Origin: Thermoproteota archaeon
Lineage (GTDB): Archaea; Korarchaeota; JAOZGF01; JAOZFZ01
DNA length: 64,000 nt
Assembly (NCBI GenBank): GCA_027492035.1
Contig: JAOZFT010000007.1
Span: 1-64,000 of the forward strand
Reading direction: 5' to 3'
The notes below the pieces were generated by a model. The model was not told the origin of the DNA. It saw only the letters and a list, made by a program, of their open reading frames with translations, and did no database searches. The position numbers and the translations under genes are program-made. This document shows, one piece after another, positions 28,826 to 37,201 of the stretch (its first letter is position 1; every line of letters starts with the position of its first letter).

Positions 28826-28867
28826 GACAGTTTTTTATCTTCAAATTTTATTTAAAGAAAGACTGGA

Positions 28868-29641
28868 TTACGTTTTTTTGATAAGTTCCACAACGTTCTT
28901 TACCACTTTTTCATGGAAAATTTTCCCTTTTTCAAGACTTATTTTCGAGGGGTCCCCGCCTGTCCCGCCTGTTTCCCTGTATTTTTCAAGATTTTCCTTG
29001 GGAAGGTTAGGTACATAAATTACTGTATCTCTTAACAAGCTAGGGTCTGCAACAAAGAACTTTTTCAAACTTTCAACTTTACCCTTCACCTTCTCCAAAT
29101 TCACTAATTCCTTCTTTATGTAAAGCATGTGAGAAGTTTCTTGTTCATCTCCATGTGAAATAGGGCCGAAGCCAAGTTTTTGCGCTTCTTCTCTAACTAT
29201 ATAAGAGGGATCTATAACATAAACCTTCACTTCTGCTTCTTCTTGTATTTTATAAGCTGCTATCTGTAGCCAAGGTAGGTTAACTATTCTGTGGCCGTTT
29301 ATAACTACTATTTTTTTGAATCCGTGTTTGGCAAGAGACAGCCCTACATCTTTTAGGAGTTCAATTAAGACTTCAGGTCTTATGTTTATTGTTCCTGGAT
29401 AGGCCATGTGTTGAGGGGACCAGCCGAACCATAAGGGGGGAGTAACAACTGCTCCTGTTTCTTTTGCCACATCTTCAGATATTTTGATGGCTATAAAGGT
29501 GTCAGTTCCTTCAGGTAAATGTTTACCATGTTGCTCAGTGCTTCCTACAGGGACTATGGCTAACCCTACTTTACTTATTCTCTCCTTTACTTCTTCCCAA
29601 GTCATTTCCTGTAACCAAACTTTTTTATACAGGTTTATCAC
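28868..29641 (-). CDS. Creatininase/creatinine amidohydrolase-family protein
   Basis: A metal-dependent amidohydrolase of the creatininase superfamily, whose archaeal members include creatinine amidohydrolases and formylamide hydrolases of flavin/F420 synthesis (ArfB). The metal ligands are present in PVGSTEQHGKHLPEGTD (Glu, His, Asp, residues 32-48) and HGDEQETSHM near 175. The middle motif, usually NGHGGN, reads NGHRIVN. GTG 29641 is the longest start; GAGGTGAT overlaps it, so the true start is uncertain. It lies directly upstream of livK on the same strand, and hydantoinase genes sit at the far end of the liv operon, pointing to amide or ureide breakdown. Confidence 0.83.
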   Translation of the reverse strand: MINLYKKVWLQEMTWEEVKERISKVGLAIVPVGSTEQHGKHLPEGTDTFIAIKISEDVAKETGAVVTPPLWFGWSPQHMAYPGTINIRPEVLIELLKDVGLSLAKHGFKKIVVINGHRIVNLPWLQIAAYKIQEEAEVKVYVIDPSYIVREEAQKLGFGPISHGDEQETSHMLYIKKELVNLEKVKGKVESLKKFFVADPSLLRDTVIYVPNLPKENLEKYRETGGTGGDPSKISLEKGKIFHEKVVKNVVELIKKT

Positions 29642-29915
29642 CTCAAAAAAATCAATGGTTCCTTTTAGAAAGGGCCTTCAGTTACTTTTTGAACATGTTG
29701 AGAAATAATTTAAAGTTTTAGGGCTTGACGTTGTCGGTGTTTATCGATAAGGAACTATTTTCCTTTTCCTTACACCTGGTCCTTCCTCTGAATTTTGGTA
29801 ACATTTTTAAATAAATTTATGAATTTATTCCTTACTTTTTGAAACAAAACAGGAATTTGTTTAAAGGAAAATAACTGAAATCTTTAAAATCATTTTTGGT
29901 GAAGAGGTGAAGCTA

Positions 29916-31394
29916 ATGAGTATTTTAAAGGAAGTTAGGAGCCATTACGGGAAATTAAACCTTTTTATTAACGGAGAAGTTATTGAATCAGAATCTTCAG
30001 AGGTATACCCTGTCATGAACCCAGCTAAAGATGAAACAATTGCTAAGGTTCCGTTTGCAACTAAAGAAGAGGTTGATATAGCTGTTAAATCTGCAGCTGA
30101 GGCCTTTGAAAGATGGAAAGAACTCCCTATAACTACTAGAATCCGTTACATTTTCAAGATGAGGAATTTAATGGAGGCACATTTTGAAGAAATAGCTAGA
30201 ATAACTACACAAAACCATGGAAAAATTATAAGTGAGAGTAGGGGGGAGGTTAGAAGATTAGTTGAAAACATTGAGTCAGCCTGTGCAGTAGCCTATTCTT
30301 TGTCAAAAGGAGAAAATATGGATCAAATTGCTTCAGGTATTGACGAAACATTAATTAGGGAGCCTTTAGGTGTTTTTGCGATAATATGCCCATTTAATTT
30401 TCCAGCTATGGTTCCTTTCTGGTTTCTTCCTTACGCTGTTGTACTTGGTTGCCCTGTCATTGTTAAACCAAGCGAAATAACTCCTATAGCTACAGACTGG
30501 GCGTTTAAAATTATGAAAGAACTTAATCTACCACCAGGGGTTATTAACATGGTGCACGGCAGTAAAGAAGTTGTGGAGAGGTTGGTGACTCATCCTAAAA
30601 TAAAAGGTATAACTTTTGTAGGTTCTACGCGAGTAGGCAGTTACTTGTACAAGTTAGTTGGGGAACATGGGAAAAGGGCAATTATTCAAGCAGGTGCTAA
30701 AAACTTTATAGTGGTTATGCCTGATGCTGATTTAGAGAAAACAATTCCGGCCTTGCTTACGTCTTTCTATGGAAACACTGGGCAAAGATGCTTGTCAGGA
30801 GCTAATTTAGTGGCTGTAGGGGATGTTTATGAAAAATTAAAGGAAAAATTTGTTAAAGCAGCTTCTGAGTTAAAAATAGGGTACGGGTTAGATGAATCAG
30901 TAGAAATGGGGCCAGTAACTACAAAGAAAGCAAGGGAGAGAATAATTGGGTATATTGAGAAAGGCATAGAGGAAGGTGCGAAATTAATACTAGACGGACG
31001 GAAAGTTGAAGTTAAGGGTTACCCTAACGGTTACTTTCTTGGCCCTAGTATTTTTGACAATGTTACACCGGATATGGTTATAGCTAGAGACGAAATTTTC
31101 GGGCCTGTCGCCAATATTTTAAGAACTGAAAACCTAGAGGAAGCAATTGAAATCATAAATGAAAGCAATTATGGAAATGCTGCCTGTATTTTCACTTCAA
31201 GCGGCAAGTGGGCTAGAGAGTTCAGACGTAAAGTTGAAGCTGGAAATATAGGAATAAACATTGGAATAGCTGCGCCTATGGCTTTCTTCCCATTCGCTGG
31301 AAGAAAAGAATCTTTCTTCGGAGTTCTTCATGGACAAATAGACAGTGTAGATTTCTTCACAGACAAGAAGGTGGTTATCACAAGATGGTGGTAA
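29916..31394 (+). CDS. mmsA: CoA-acylating methylmalonate-semialdehyde-type dehydrogenase
   Basis: An NAD-dependent aldehyde dehydrogenase that would convert (methyl)malonate semialdehyde to propionyl- or acetyl-CoA. In hydrolytic ALDHs the stretch is ELGGK; here it reads QAGAKNFIVVMPDADLEK, the MGAKN-like wording typical of the CoA-acylating MMSDH group. The nucleophile is Cys in GNTGQRCLSGAN (about residue 292 of this start). Length (492) is normal. GGTGA precedes ATG 29916, preferred over GTG 29907. It suggests catabolism of valine, pyrimidines, beta-alanine or a related acid. A ferritin-like gene follows after 4 bases. Confidence 0.88.
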   Translation: MSILKEVRSHYGKLNLFINGEVIESESSEVYPVMNPAKDETIAKVPFATKEEVDIAVKSAAEAFERWKELPITTRIRYIFKMRNLMEAHFEEIARITTQNHGKIISESRGEVRRLVENIESACAVAYSLSKGENMDQIASGIDETLIREPLGVFAIICPFNFPAMVPFWFLPYAVVLGCPVIVKPSEITPIATDWAFKIMKELNLPPGVINMVHGSKEVVERLVTHPKIKGITFVGSTRVGSYLYKLVGEHGKRAIIQAGAKNFIVVMPDADLEKTIPALLTSFYGNTGQRCLSGANLVAVGDVYEKLKEKFVKAASELKIGYGLDESVEMGPVTTKKARERIIGYIEKGIEEGAKLILDGRKVEVKGYPNGYFLGPSIFDNVTPDMVIARDEIFGPVANILRTENLEEAIEIINESNYGNAACIFTSSGKWAREFRRKVEAGNIGINIGIAAPMAFFPFAGRKESFFGVLHGQIDSVDFFTDKKVVITRWW

Positions 31395-31398
31395 AAAA

Positions 31399-31842
31399 TT
31401 GGGTTCGCTGAGACTGAATTTCAACCAAATCATAAACTTGTTGATCAAGTTAGAAGAGGAAGTAATAAATTTTTACAATGAAGCAGCTACTAAAACCGAA
31501 AATCCAGAAATTAAAAAAACACTTGAATCATTAAGTAAGGAAAGCATGGAACATAAGACTTTATTGATTAAAACAAGTAGAGAAACTGTTACTGAAATGA
31601 CTTTAGAACCTGTTACGGGTTTAAATCTTGAAGAAAAATTAAATCTTTTAAAAAAGGAATTAAGGGAAGGGAAAGAGGACATTAAAACGAAACTTGTCAA
31701 AGTTGAGGAGACAATCAAAGAAATTTATTTGGAAACATCAAAAAAAATCATGTATATTTCCGGAGATACATCCTATTTACTTGAGAGATTCGCAAAGCAG
31801 TGCAACGAAAAAATTATGGAAATTAAGAAAATGGGAAAATGA
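31399..31842 (+). CDS. Ferritin-like (rubrerythrin-type) helical protein, degenerate metal site
   Basis: A 147-residue, almost wholly helical protein. The first helix pair has LIKLEEEVINFYNEAA and SLSKESMEHKTLLIK, matching the Glu and ExxH positions of rubrerythrin-like diiron proteins. The second pair (VEETIKEIYLETSKK, LLERFAKQCNEK) lacks a clear ExxH, so the metal site may be incomplete. The TTG start lies 4 bases after the dehydrogenase stop, so co-transcription is likely. A role in oxidative protection or metal handling is possible but unproven. Confidence 0.6.
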   Translation: MGSLRLNFNQIINLLIKLEEEVINFYNEAATKTENPEIKKTLESLSKESMEHKTLLIKTSRETVTEMTLEPVTGLNLEEKLNLLKKELREGKEDIKTKLVKVEETIKEIYLETSKKIMYISGDTSYLLERFAKQCNEKIMEIKKMGK

Positions 31843-31908
31843 ATTTCTTTAAGTATAAACCCTTTACTCTTTTTTGGTTTAATTAAGCAGTTTTTCCCTT
31901 TTCCAGCA

Positions 31909-32364
31909 TTAAAGAAATAAATATAGAACAAGGAGGAGATAAGAGGCAGCATTAGTGAGAAAAGAAACCTTTAGAAGATCTAGTTTAGGAAATTTGAAAA
32001 AAATCAAGTAAACAATAAATTCAATTAATGAAGAAGTTAGGAAGGCAACAATAAAAAACTTTATATACCTCGAAATTAAAGGAATGAATAATCCTGCGAA
32101 AGAACTAGTTAAATTAGCTACGCAAACAACAATTAAAATTTTTTTCAAAGAAGCATTTAAGCCTTTCTTAACTAAAACAAACTTGTTATACACTACAAAA
32201 ATTAAGAACTCTAAAATGAAAACAAAGGGAAGAAAAGGCAAATTGAAGAAAGTTAATGGAAAGGCAACATCTAGCAATATATTTCTTAAATTTGAAACAA
32301 AAATTAAAACTTTATTCAAAGAAAAATTTATCATAAGATAAATCAACCTTTTTCCTTTTAACAT
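31909..32364 (-). CDS. Four-to-five-helix membrane protein, unknown function
   Basis: A 151-residue hydrophobic protein with helices near 15-60, 77-100, 105-127 and 133-150, and polar loops such as NKFVLVKKGLNASLKK. The alternation of hydrophobic segments and short basic loops supports a real membrane protein; the plus-strand frame over the same DNA is Lys-rich and looks like a shadow. It is divergent from the DUF998-type gene with fewer than 50 bases between starts. No family recognised. Confidence 0.6.
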   Translation of the reverse strand: MLKGKRLIYLMINFSLNKVLIFVSNLRNILLDVAFPLTFFNLPFLPFVFILEFLIFVVYNKFVLVKKGLNASLKKILIVVCVANLTSSFAGLFIPLISRYIKFFIVAFLTSSLIEFIVYLIFFKFPKLDLLKVSFLTNAASYLLLVLYLFL

Positions 32365-32410
32365 TTAAAAGAAAGGTGTTTTAATTTTAAAACAGTTGGA
32401 AGTGATTATT

Positions 32411-32983
32411 GTGGATGCATCACTGGAAAACAAAAAAGTTGCAGGTCTACTTTTAATTATTGGTTCTATTATTTCTATACTGGGAATAATTGTCTCTGAA
32501 GCTTTATACCCTGGCTACAGCACCTCAAAAAATTACATTAGTGACTTAGGAGTTGGCCCTTCTGCAAACATATTTAATTCCTCCCTTGTTATCCTTGGTC
32601 TCTTAATATTTGGTAGCGTATATTCCCTGAGTAAATCATCAAAAAACAAAATTTTTCTTGCGCTGTTGTGTTTAGCAGGTGTAGGGGCAGTAGGGGTTGG
32701 AGTGTTTACAGAAGAAGCTGGAGTTCTTCATGGAATATTTTCGTTAATTGTTTTTCTTTTCGGAGGTTTAGCAGCTATAGCTTCTTATAAACTTCAAGAA
32801 CCGCCAACATCTTATTTTTCAGTGATTCTAGGAGTAATGGTGCTTTTGGCATTAATACTATTTACTTCACATAATTACTTAAACCTAGGTAAGGGAGGAA
32901 TGGAAAGACTTATTGCTTACCCAGCTTTGCTTTGGGGGATAGTTTTTGGTGGTTACCTTACTGGTGAAGGAAGCAAAGAATAA
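32411..32983 (+). CDS. DUF998-family membrane protein
   Basis: A 190-residue protein with six predicted helices. The hallmark of DUF998 appears after the first helix: SEALYPGYSTSKNYISDLGV, followed by a second helix (NSSLVILGLLIFGSVYSL). A later segment, GVGVFTEEAGVLHGIFSL, has the conserved His region of the family. GTG 32411 is preferred, with GGAAGTGAT 7 bases upstream; TTG 32396 is the longest alternative. Function of the family is unknown. A short divergent promoter separates it from another membrane protein gene. Confidence 0.8.
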   Translation: MDASLENKKVAGLLLIIGSIISILGIIVSEALYPGYSTSKNYISDLGVGPSANIFNSSLVILGLLIFGSVYSLSKSSKNKIFLALLCLAGVGAVGVGVFTEEAGVLHGIFSLIVFLFGGLAAIASYKLQEPPTSYFSVILGVMVLLALILFTSHNYLNLGKGGMERLIAYPALLWGIVFGGYLTGEGSKE

Positions 32984-33034
32984 AACCAGTTTATTCTTCA
33001 AAGTTTTCTTAACCTAGCTTAAGAGTTACTAACC

Positions 33035-33397
33035 TTAATACCTCCTTCTTCTTTTTCTTTTCACCCATCCTCTCCAGTAATTAGCCATGTTTTCTAATGC
33101 TTCTGAAAATGTTTCTGAAAGCCTGTATTCATTTTCTATCCTGTACACTAAACCCACAGCCCTCATTCTCTTCAACAGATAATAATAACTATTTAATGGC
33201 AAGTTTAGTTCTTTTGCTATCTTTTTATAGTTTGAACTGTTAACTTCTCTTTTGGCTATTTTATTCAATAACTTTTCTGCTTTCTCAGCCACAAAAGGTT
33301 TCTTAAAAAAAATTTTTTCTAAAATGTCTTTTACACTCAAAATTTCAGGATCTTTAACATTTATTTGAAGATAACCTTGTGTTTTCTTTGTGGGCAT
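33035..33397 (-). CDS. Small winged-helix DNA-binding protein
   Basis: A 120-residue basic protein. Residues 40-95 form a likely winged helix (LLNKIAKREVNSSNYKKIAK, LNLPLNSYYYLLKRMRAVGL, VYRIENEYRLSETF), and the C-terminus is a strongly basic tail (WVKRKRRRRY). It may be a local regulator. It ends tail to tail with the DUF998 gene and is divergent from the nuclease-fusion gene at 33540, with a CTAAAA/TTTTAG dyad at 33461 in the shared upstream region. Confidence 0.65.
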   Translation of the reverse strand: MPTKKTQGYLQINVKDPEILSVKDILEKIFFKKPFVAEKAEKLLNKIAKREVNSSNYKKIAKELNLPLNSYYYLLKRMRAVGLVYRIENEYRLSETFSEALENMANYWRGWVKRKRRRRY

Positions 33398-33460
33398 TTC
33401 CTTTCACATTATTACTGAAGAAAAGTTTATTGAGAAGGATTTATCCTAATCTTTTTAAAT

Positions 33461-33474
33461 CTAAAATTTTTTAG
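33461..33474. promoter_or_regulatory. CTAAAA/TTTTAG dyad between divergent genes
   Basis: Arms CTAAAA and TTTTAG around TT, about 65 bases upstream of each of two divergent starts (33397 and 33540). The 17 bases from 33461 match those at 18039 exactly, suggesting a shared regulator, although AT-rich sequence can repeat by chance. Confidence 0.35.
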
Positions 33475-33539
33475 TTTAGAAAATTAGAGTTTCGGTATTA
33501 ATTAAAGACTTTTTAATATGTTGGGGAAGAGGATGTATT

Positions 33540-34373
33540 TTGAAACTTGTCACTAGGGCCGATGGGTCGAAACAAATTTTTGACAGGAGGAAAGTAATAA
33601 ACACTTGTTTGAAGATGGGTTTAAACAAACGTGAAGCTGAAAATATAAGTTTAATGGTTGAAGAAGAATGTTACAATGGAATCTCAACTGGAGAAATACT
33701 TAAAAAAATTTTTACGTTAGCTGAGCAGTACAGGGAAGGGTTTAAGCATAGGTTAGACCTTAAATTTGCAATTTCTCTTTTACCTCCCAAACCTGAATTT
33801 GAATCATTCACCAGGTTACTTCTTCAAAGCCAAGGTTTTAATACTTCCCCTGGAGGGGTGTTTAAAGGGAAATGTGTTGAACATGAAATAGATGGTGTTT
33901 TAAGTAGAGAGGATATTACTTATTTGTTAGAAGTGAAACATCACTTAAACCACCACGCTTACACAGGTTTAGATGTATGTTTAGTAGCTTATTCAACTTT
34001 TAACGACTTAAACGCTGCATTTTTTGAAGGAATAAGTAAAATTTATTTTCAGAAAGTTTTGATAGTTTGTAATACTAAATTCTCTGCACATGCAAAAAAA
34101 TATGCTGCATGCAAAGGAATTGAATTGATAGGTTGGAAAACACCTGAAAACAAAGGTTTAGAGGAATTAATAAGAGAAAAAAAGCTTTATCCAGTGACTG
34201 TTCTAAATAGTTTAAGTCGGTTAGAGAGGAAAATTCTTTTAAAAGCTGGGTTCCTAACTTTAAAACAAATAATTAATCAAGACATTGATGAGTTGAAGAA
34301 GAAAGTTAAAATTAATGAATTAAGGCTTCGAAAGATAAGAAGTGAAGCTGAAAAAGTTTTTACTATTTATTAA
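33540..34373 (+). CDS. ATP-cone / Mrr-like nuclease / helix-hairpin-helix protein
   Basis: Three domains in 277 residues. Residues 1-85 are an ATP-cone (TRADGSKQIFDRRKVINTCL, then the hydrophobic core helices), the nucleotide-sensing domain also found in ribonucleotide reductase and NrdR. Residues 88-195 form a PD-(D/E)xK nuclease of the Mrr type: FTRLLLQSQGF, Asp in VEHEIDGVL, and the ExK motif in YLLEVKHH. Residues 210-277 look like helix-hairpin-helix DNA binding (LERKILLKAGFLTLKQIINQ). The nuclease/HhH part resembles the AF1548-type archaeal proteins, as far as I can recall. A GAGGATG site precedes the TTG start. It may be a nucleotide-gated DNA repair or defence nuclease; untested. Confidence 0.75.
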   Translation: MKLVTRADGSKQIFDRRKVINTCLKMGLNKREAENISLMVEEECYNGISTGEILKKIFTLAEQYREGFKHRLDLKFAISLLPPKPEFESFTRLLLQSQGFNTSPGGVFKGKCVEHEIDGVLSREDITYLLEVKHHLNHHAYTGLDVCLVAYSTFNDLNAAFFEGISKIYFQKVLIVCNTKFSAHAKKYAACKGIELIGWKTPENKGLEELIREKKLYPVTVLNSLSRLERKILLKAGFLTLKQIINQDIDELKKKVKINELRLRKIRSEAEKVFTIY

Positions 34374-34512
34374 CTAAAACATATTATAGTTTCATTTCTT
34401 ATTTACTCCACAAATTTTTTAAAAATCTTCTTTCAAAAAACAAGTTAGTAACCTTAAAACAAAGCAATTTTTAAGAGTTACTTTGAAATATTAAGTTTTC
34501 GAGGACTGGGTA

Positions 34513-35469
34513 ATGTTAAAAAAGGAGTTACTGCCATTACTTCTCCTTTTTCTTCCACTTTCTATTTTGCAGGTTGAAGCTGCACCCCCTACTCAAACTA
34601 AACTCCTTTTTTTACAATATAACATAACAATTGAACTGGATGAAATAGCACATGAAACGCTTAAGTTAAAACTGAAAAATTTAGGGAACAGTCCTGTTAA
34701 AGTTTTTAATTTCACAGTGTTAGTTGAAACTTCAAATTTTAAGGTTAAAGACGATTTTGGAAATGTGGAATTTGGTGAAAAAAAAGGCAAAACTATAGAA
34801 TGTTACTTAAACAAACCTATATTGCCAAATTCAGAAGCAAACCTAACTATCAGTTTCAACTCTCCAGATTTCATAGGTAAAATAAAAGATAAATACATTT
34901 TTGGGCTTGGGTACTTAGTTGAAGCAGAAACGAAAGTTTTTTGTTTAAGAGTTTCCCTTCCTGAAGGGATGGGGATAGTTTCCCCAAAGTTAAAAGGCAT
35001 ATCCTACCCATCAATTCATCCCCATCCTCAAAGACTCTACACTGACGGTAGACGAATAATTGTGGAATGGGAATACTTGAACCTTTCACGCAAAGAAAGT
35101 TTAGATTTTTCTGTGAAATATGAACCCATGTATAGAGGTAAAAACGTGCAAAGTGCTTTTCTAAACATGTCTTTTTTAATTTTATCCTTTATTTTTGGTT
35201 TATCACTTGGACTAGCCCCTTTTTTCCTAGTACTAAGGAAGAGAAAAACAGATTATCAACCACGGATCTTCACAATAAATAAAGCACATAAAGAAATATT
35301 GGACGCAATAAAAGAAAGAAATGGAGAAATTACTCAAGAAGAACTTTCTAAAATCCTCAACATGTCCAAATCAAAGATAAGCACAGCATTAACAGAGCTT
35401 GAAAGGGCGGGGGTAATTAAAAGAGAGCAGTTCGGTAAAACAAAGATGATTCATTTAGTAATTAGGTAA
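34513..35469 (+). CDS. Membrane-anchored winged-helix transcription regulator
   Basis: A 318-residue protein with a signal-like N-terminus (LLPLLLLFLPLSILQVEA), an extracytoplasmic beta-rich region with Asn-rich glycosylation-type sites (residues 25-215), one transmembrane helix (about 218-242, SFLILSFIFGLSLGLAPFFL), and a cytoplasmic winged helix (HKEILDAIKERNGEITQEEL, SKSKISTALTELERAGVIKR). This layout fits a one-component sensor that binds DNA from the membrane. It lies upstream of a secreted cell-wall-binding-repeat protein in the same direction, a natural candidate target. The signal it senses is unknown. Confidence 0.75.
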   Translation: MLKKELLPLLLLFLPLSILQVEAAPPTQTKLLFLQYNITIELDEIAHETLKLKLKNLGNSPVKVFNFTVLVETSNFKVKDDFGNVEFGEKKGKTIECYLNKPILPNSEANLTISFNSPDFIGKIKDKYIFGLGYLVEAETKVFCLRVSLPEGMGIVSPKLKGISYPSIHPHPQRLYTDGRRIIVEWEYLNLSRKESLDFSVKYEPMYRGKNVQSAFLNMSFLILSFIFGLSLGLAPFFLVLRKRKTDYQPRIFTINKAHKEILDAIKERNGEITQEELSKILNMSKSKISTALTELERAGVIKREQFGKTKMIHLVIR

Positions 35470-35709
35470 TTCCAAAAGAAATTCTGGAGTAGGATTTCGA
35501 CACCTAAGAACTAAATTTTTGGTAATTCTTTCTAAAAAACTTTTTTTGACCACTAAAAACCGTTCTGAAATGTTCTGAAAAGTATTAAGTGGAGGAAATA
35601 AATTTAATTTTTATTTCCATGTTTTTCTTAGAATTCACCGTGAGAAAACCTTAAATAAAATTTCTCAGTCTGTTTAAAGCCGAAAATTTTCAAAAAGGTG
35701 GAACAAGAA

Positions 35710-37164
35710 ATGAACAGGAAATTATTAACAATTTTAACCATTGCAATTTTGTTAACTGAAACATCAGCTATATTCCTAATTACTCCAATTTACAGTGAAC
35801 AAACAAGCAAAGCATTGGTTTTGGTAAGTGATAATGAAGCAGACTTAATAGTTGCAAAATATTTTGCTTCAGTAATTTCAGCCCAGATGCTAATTGTCCC
35901 TTGGGGAACCTTTCCCTCCAACATAGAGGAGGAAATAATGCAAGTAGCTCCTTTAAAAGTAGTAATAATAGGAGGAGTGTTAGCTGTACCTGAAGAAGCA
36001 GAGACATTTCTTAAAGAAATGAACATACCATTTATTAGGTTAGGGGGGAAAGACAGAGTTGAAACTTCTGCAGAAATATATAAATATTTAGTGGAGCAAG
36101 TTAACGTTACCCCAGATCAAGTAATCATCTTGGGAGGGTATGACTTTGTCGCTTTAAAGCAATTCAGTGAAGTTTCTAACCTTACCAATAAAACAGTTAT
36201 TGTTTATGCATCGCAACAATCAACAGTGCCGAAAGAAGTGCTTGACATAATGAAGACAAAACCTGTAAACAATATTAAAGTAGTACCTTCCCCCTTGCTA
36301 ACTACTTCATCAATTGAAAGTCAGATATCCTCAGCAGCTGCTGTTTCAGCTGCAGTAGAGTCTATCTTTGAGGAATCAAACAGTGTAAAAGCTTCTGAAA
36401 TGATTAAAGAAGCAGAAATAGCTATAGAGGAAGCAAATTCAACTATTCGGTCAAGTTTATCCTCTGAAAATGTAAGTGTAGCTTTGGCTATGCTTGAAGA
36501 AGCTGAGAAACTACTTAAGGAAGCAACTGAAATATATAAAAACAGTAATTACATTGAGGCCTATAAGTTAGCAATTTCAGCCAGAGATCTTGCATCAAAA
36601 GCTAAAGAAATTATTGAAGGCATTAATGTGAGACAAATAATTAAAGTTTATACAAAAGCCATCACTGAAATTCTTAAAGAAAAAATTGTAGCCATAAATA
36701 AAACAATTAAAACTAATATAAGCTCCGCCAATAAATCCACCAGTGCAGTGAACATAAGCAAAACTTTAGCTTCAGCAAAAAAAGAAGTAGAACAAGGGAA
36801 GTTGGTAGAAGCCGCTAAAAAAGTTTACAACACTTCAAAAACGACAAAAACAGAAACGACATCCCAATCTGCAAAGAGTTCTTCTTCATCTCAGCCGCAA
36901 TCAAGTTGCAAAGAAGCAGAAGAAAAAATGAAGGAAGCAAAGAAACTATTAGATGAAGCTGAAAAACTTTTATCAAACTATTTTGTTTCACCATTTGTTA
37001 TGCCTCCCGGCATAGCTGAGCTTGAATCAATGCTCAACCTGTCTCAAACTTACCTGAAAATTGCTCAAGATAAATACTCACAGAACAATTGCGGCTTAGC
37101 TATATCCTATGCTGAGAAGGTAATAGACCTTTGCAATAAAATAAAAGAGAAATTAACTAAGTAA
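35710..37164 (+). CDS. Secreted protein with cell-wall-binding repeat 2 domain and long helical stalk
   Basis: Begins with a signal peptide (LLTILTIAILLTETSAIFLI). Residues about 35-205 carry CW-binding-2-type repeats: VVIIGGVLAVPEEAETFLKE, then RLGGKDRVETSAEIYKYL and VIILGGYDF. In bacteria these repeats attach proteins to the cell wall; in archaea they occur on surface proteins. The rest is Ala/Glu/Lys/Ser-rich helix (EMIKEAEIAIEEANSTIRSS), a Ser/Thr-rich patch (SQSAKSSSSSQPQSS), then a final helical pair with two Cys. There is no C-terminal anchor. ATG 35710 follows GGTGG; GTG 35698 is longer. Likely a surface or S-layer-associated adhesin-like protein. Confidence 0.75.
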   Translation: MNRKLLTILTIAILLTETSAIFLITPIYSEQTSKALVLVSDNEADLIVAKYFASVISAQMLIVPWGTFPSNIEEEIMQVAPLKVVIIGGVLAVPEEAETFLKEMNIPFIRLGGKDRVETSAEIYKYLVEQVNVTPDQVIILGGYDFVALKQFSEVSNLTNKTVIVYASQQSTVPKEVLDIMKTKPVNNIKVVPSPLLTTSSIESQISSAAAVSAAVESIFEESNSVKASEMIKEAEIAIEEANSTIRSSLSSENVSVALAMLEEAEKLLKEATEIYKNSNYIEAYKLAISARDLASKAKEIIEGINVRQIIKVYTKAITEILKEKIVAINKTIKTNISSANKSTSAVNISKTLASAKKEVEQGKLVEAAKKVYNTSKTTKTETTSQSAKSSSSSQPQSSCKEAEEKMKEAKKLLDEAEKLLSNYFVSPFVMPPGIAELESMLNLSQTYLKIAQDKYSQNNCGLAISYAEKVIDLCNKIKEKLTK

Positions 37165-37171
37165 CAGTTCA

Positions 37172-37201
37172 TCCCTCTTTCCCTCTTTTTCTCGTTTTCT
37201 T
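37172..37201 (+). terminator. Pyrimidine-rich tract, probable terminator
   Basis: Starting 8 bases after the stop of the surface-protein gene, about 30 bases are almost all C and T, with a run of five T. Archaeal RNA polymerase stops at such T-rich tracts without a hairpin. Confidence 0.4.

Noticed and set aside
32084-32341. Lys-rich plus-strand frame opposite the membrane protein gene
   Set aside because: Antisense of a hydrophobic membrane protein, which gives Lys/Asn-rich shadow sequence.
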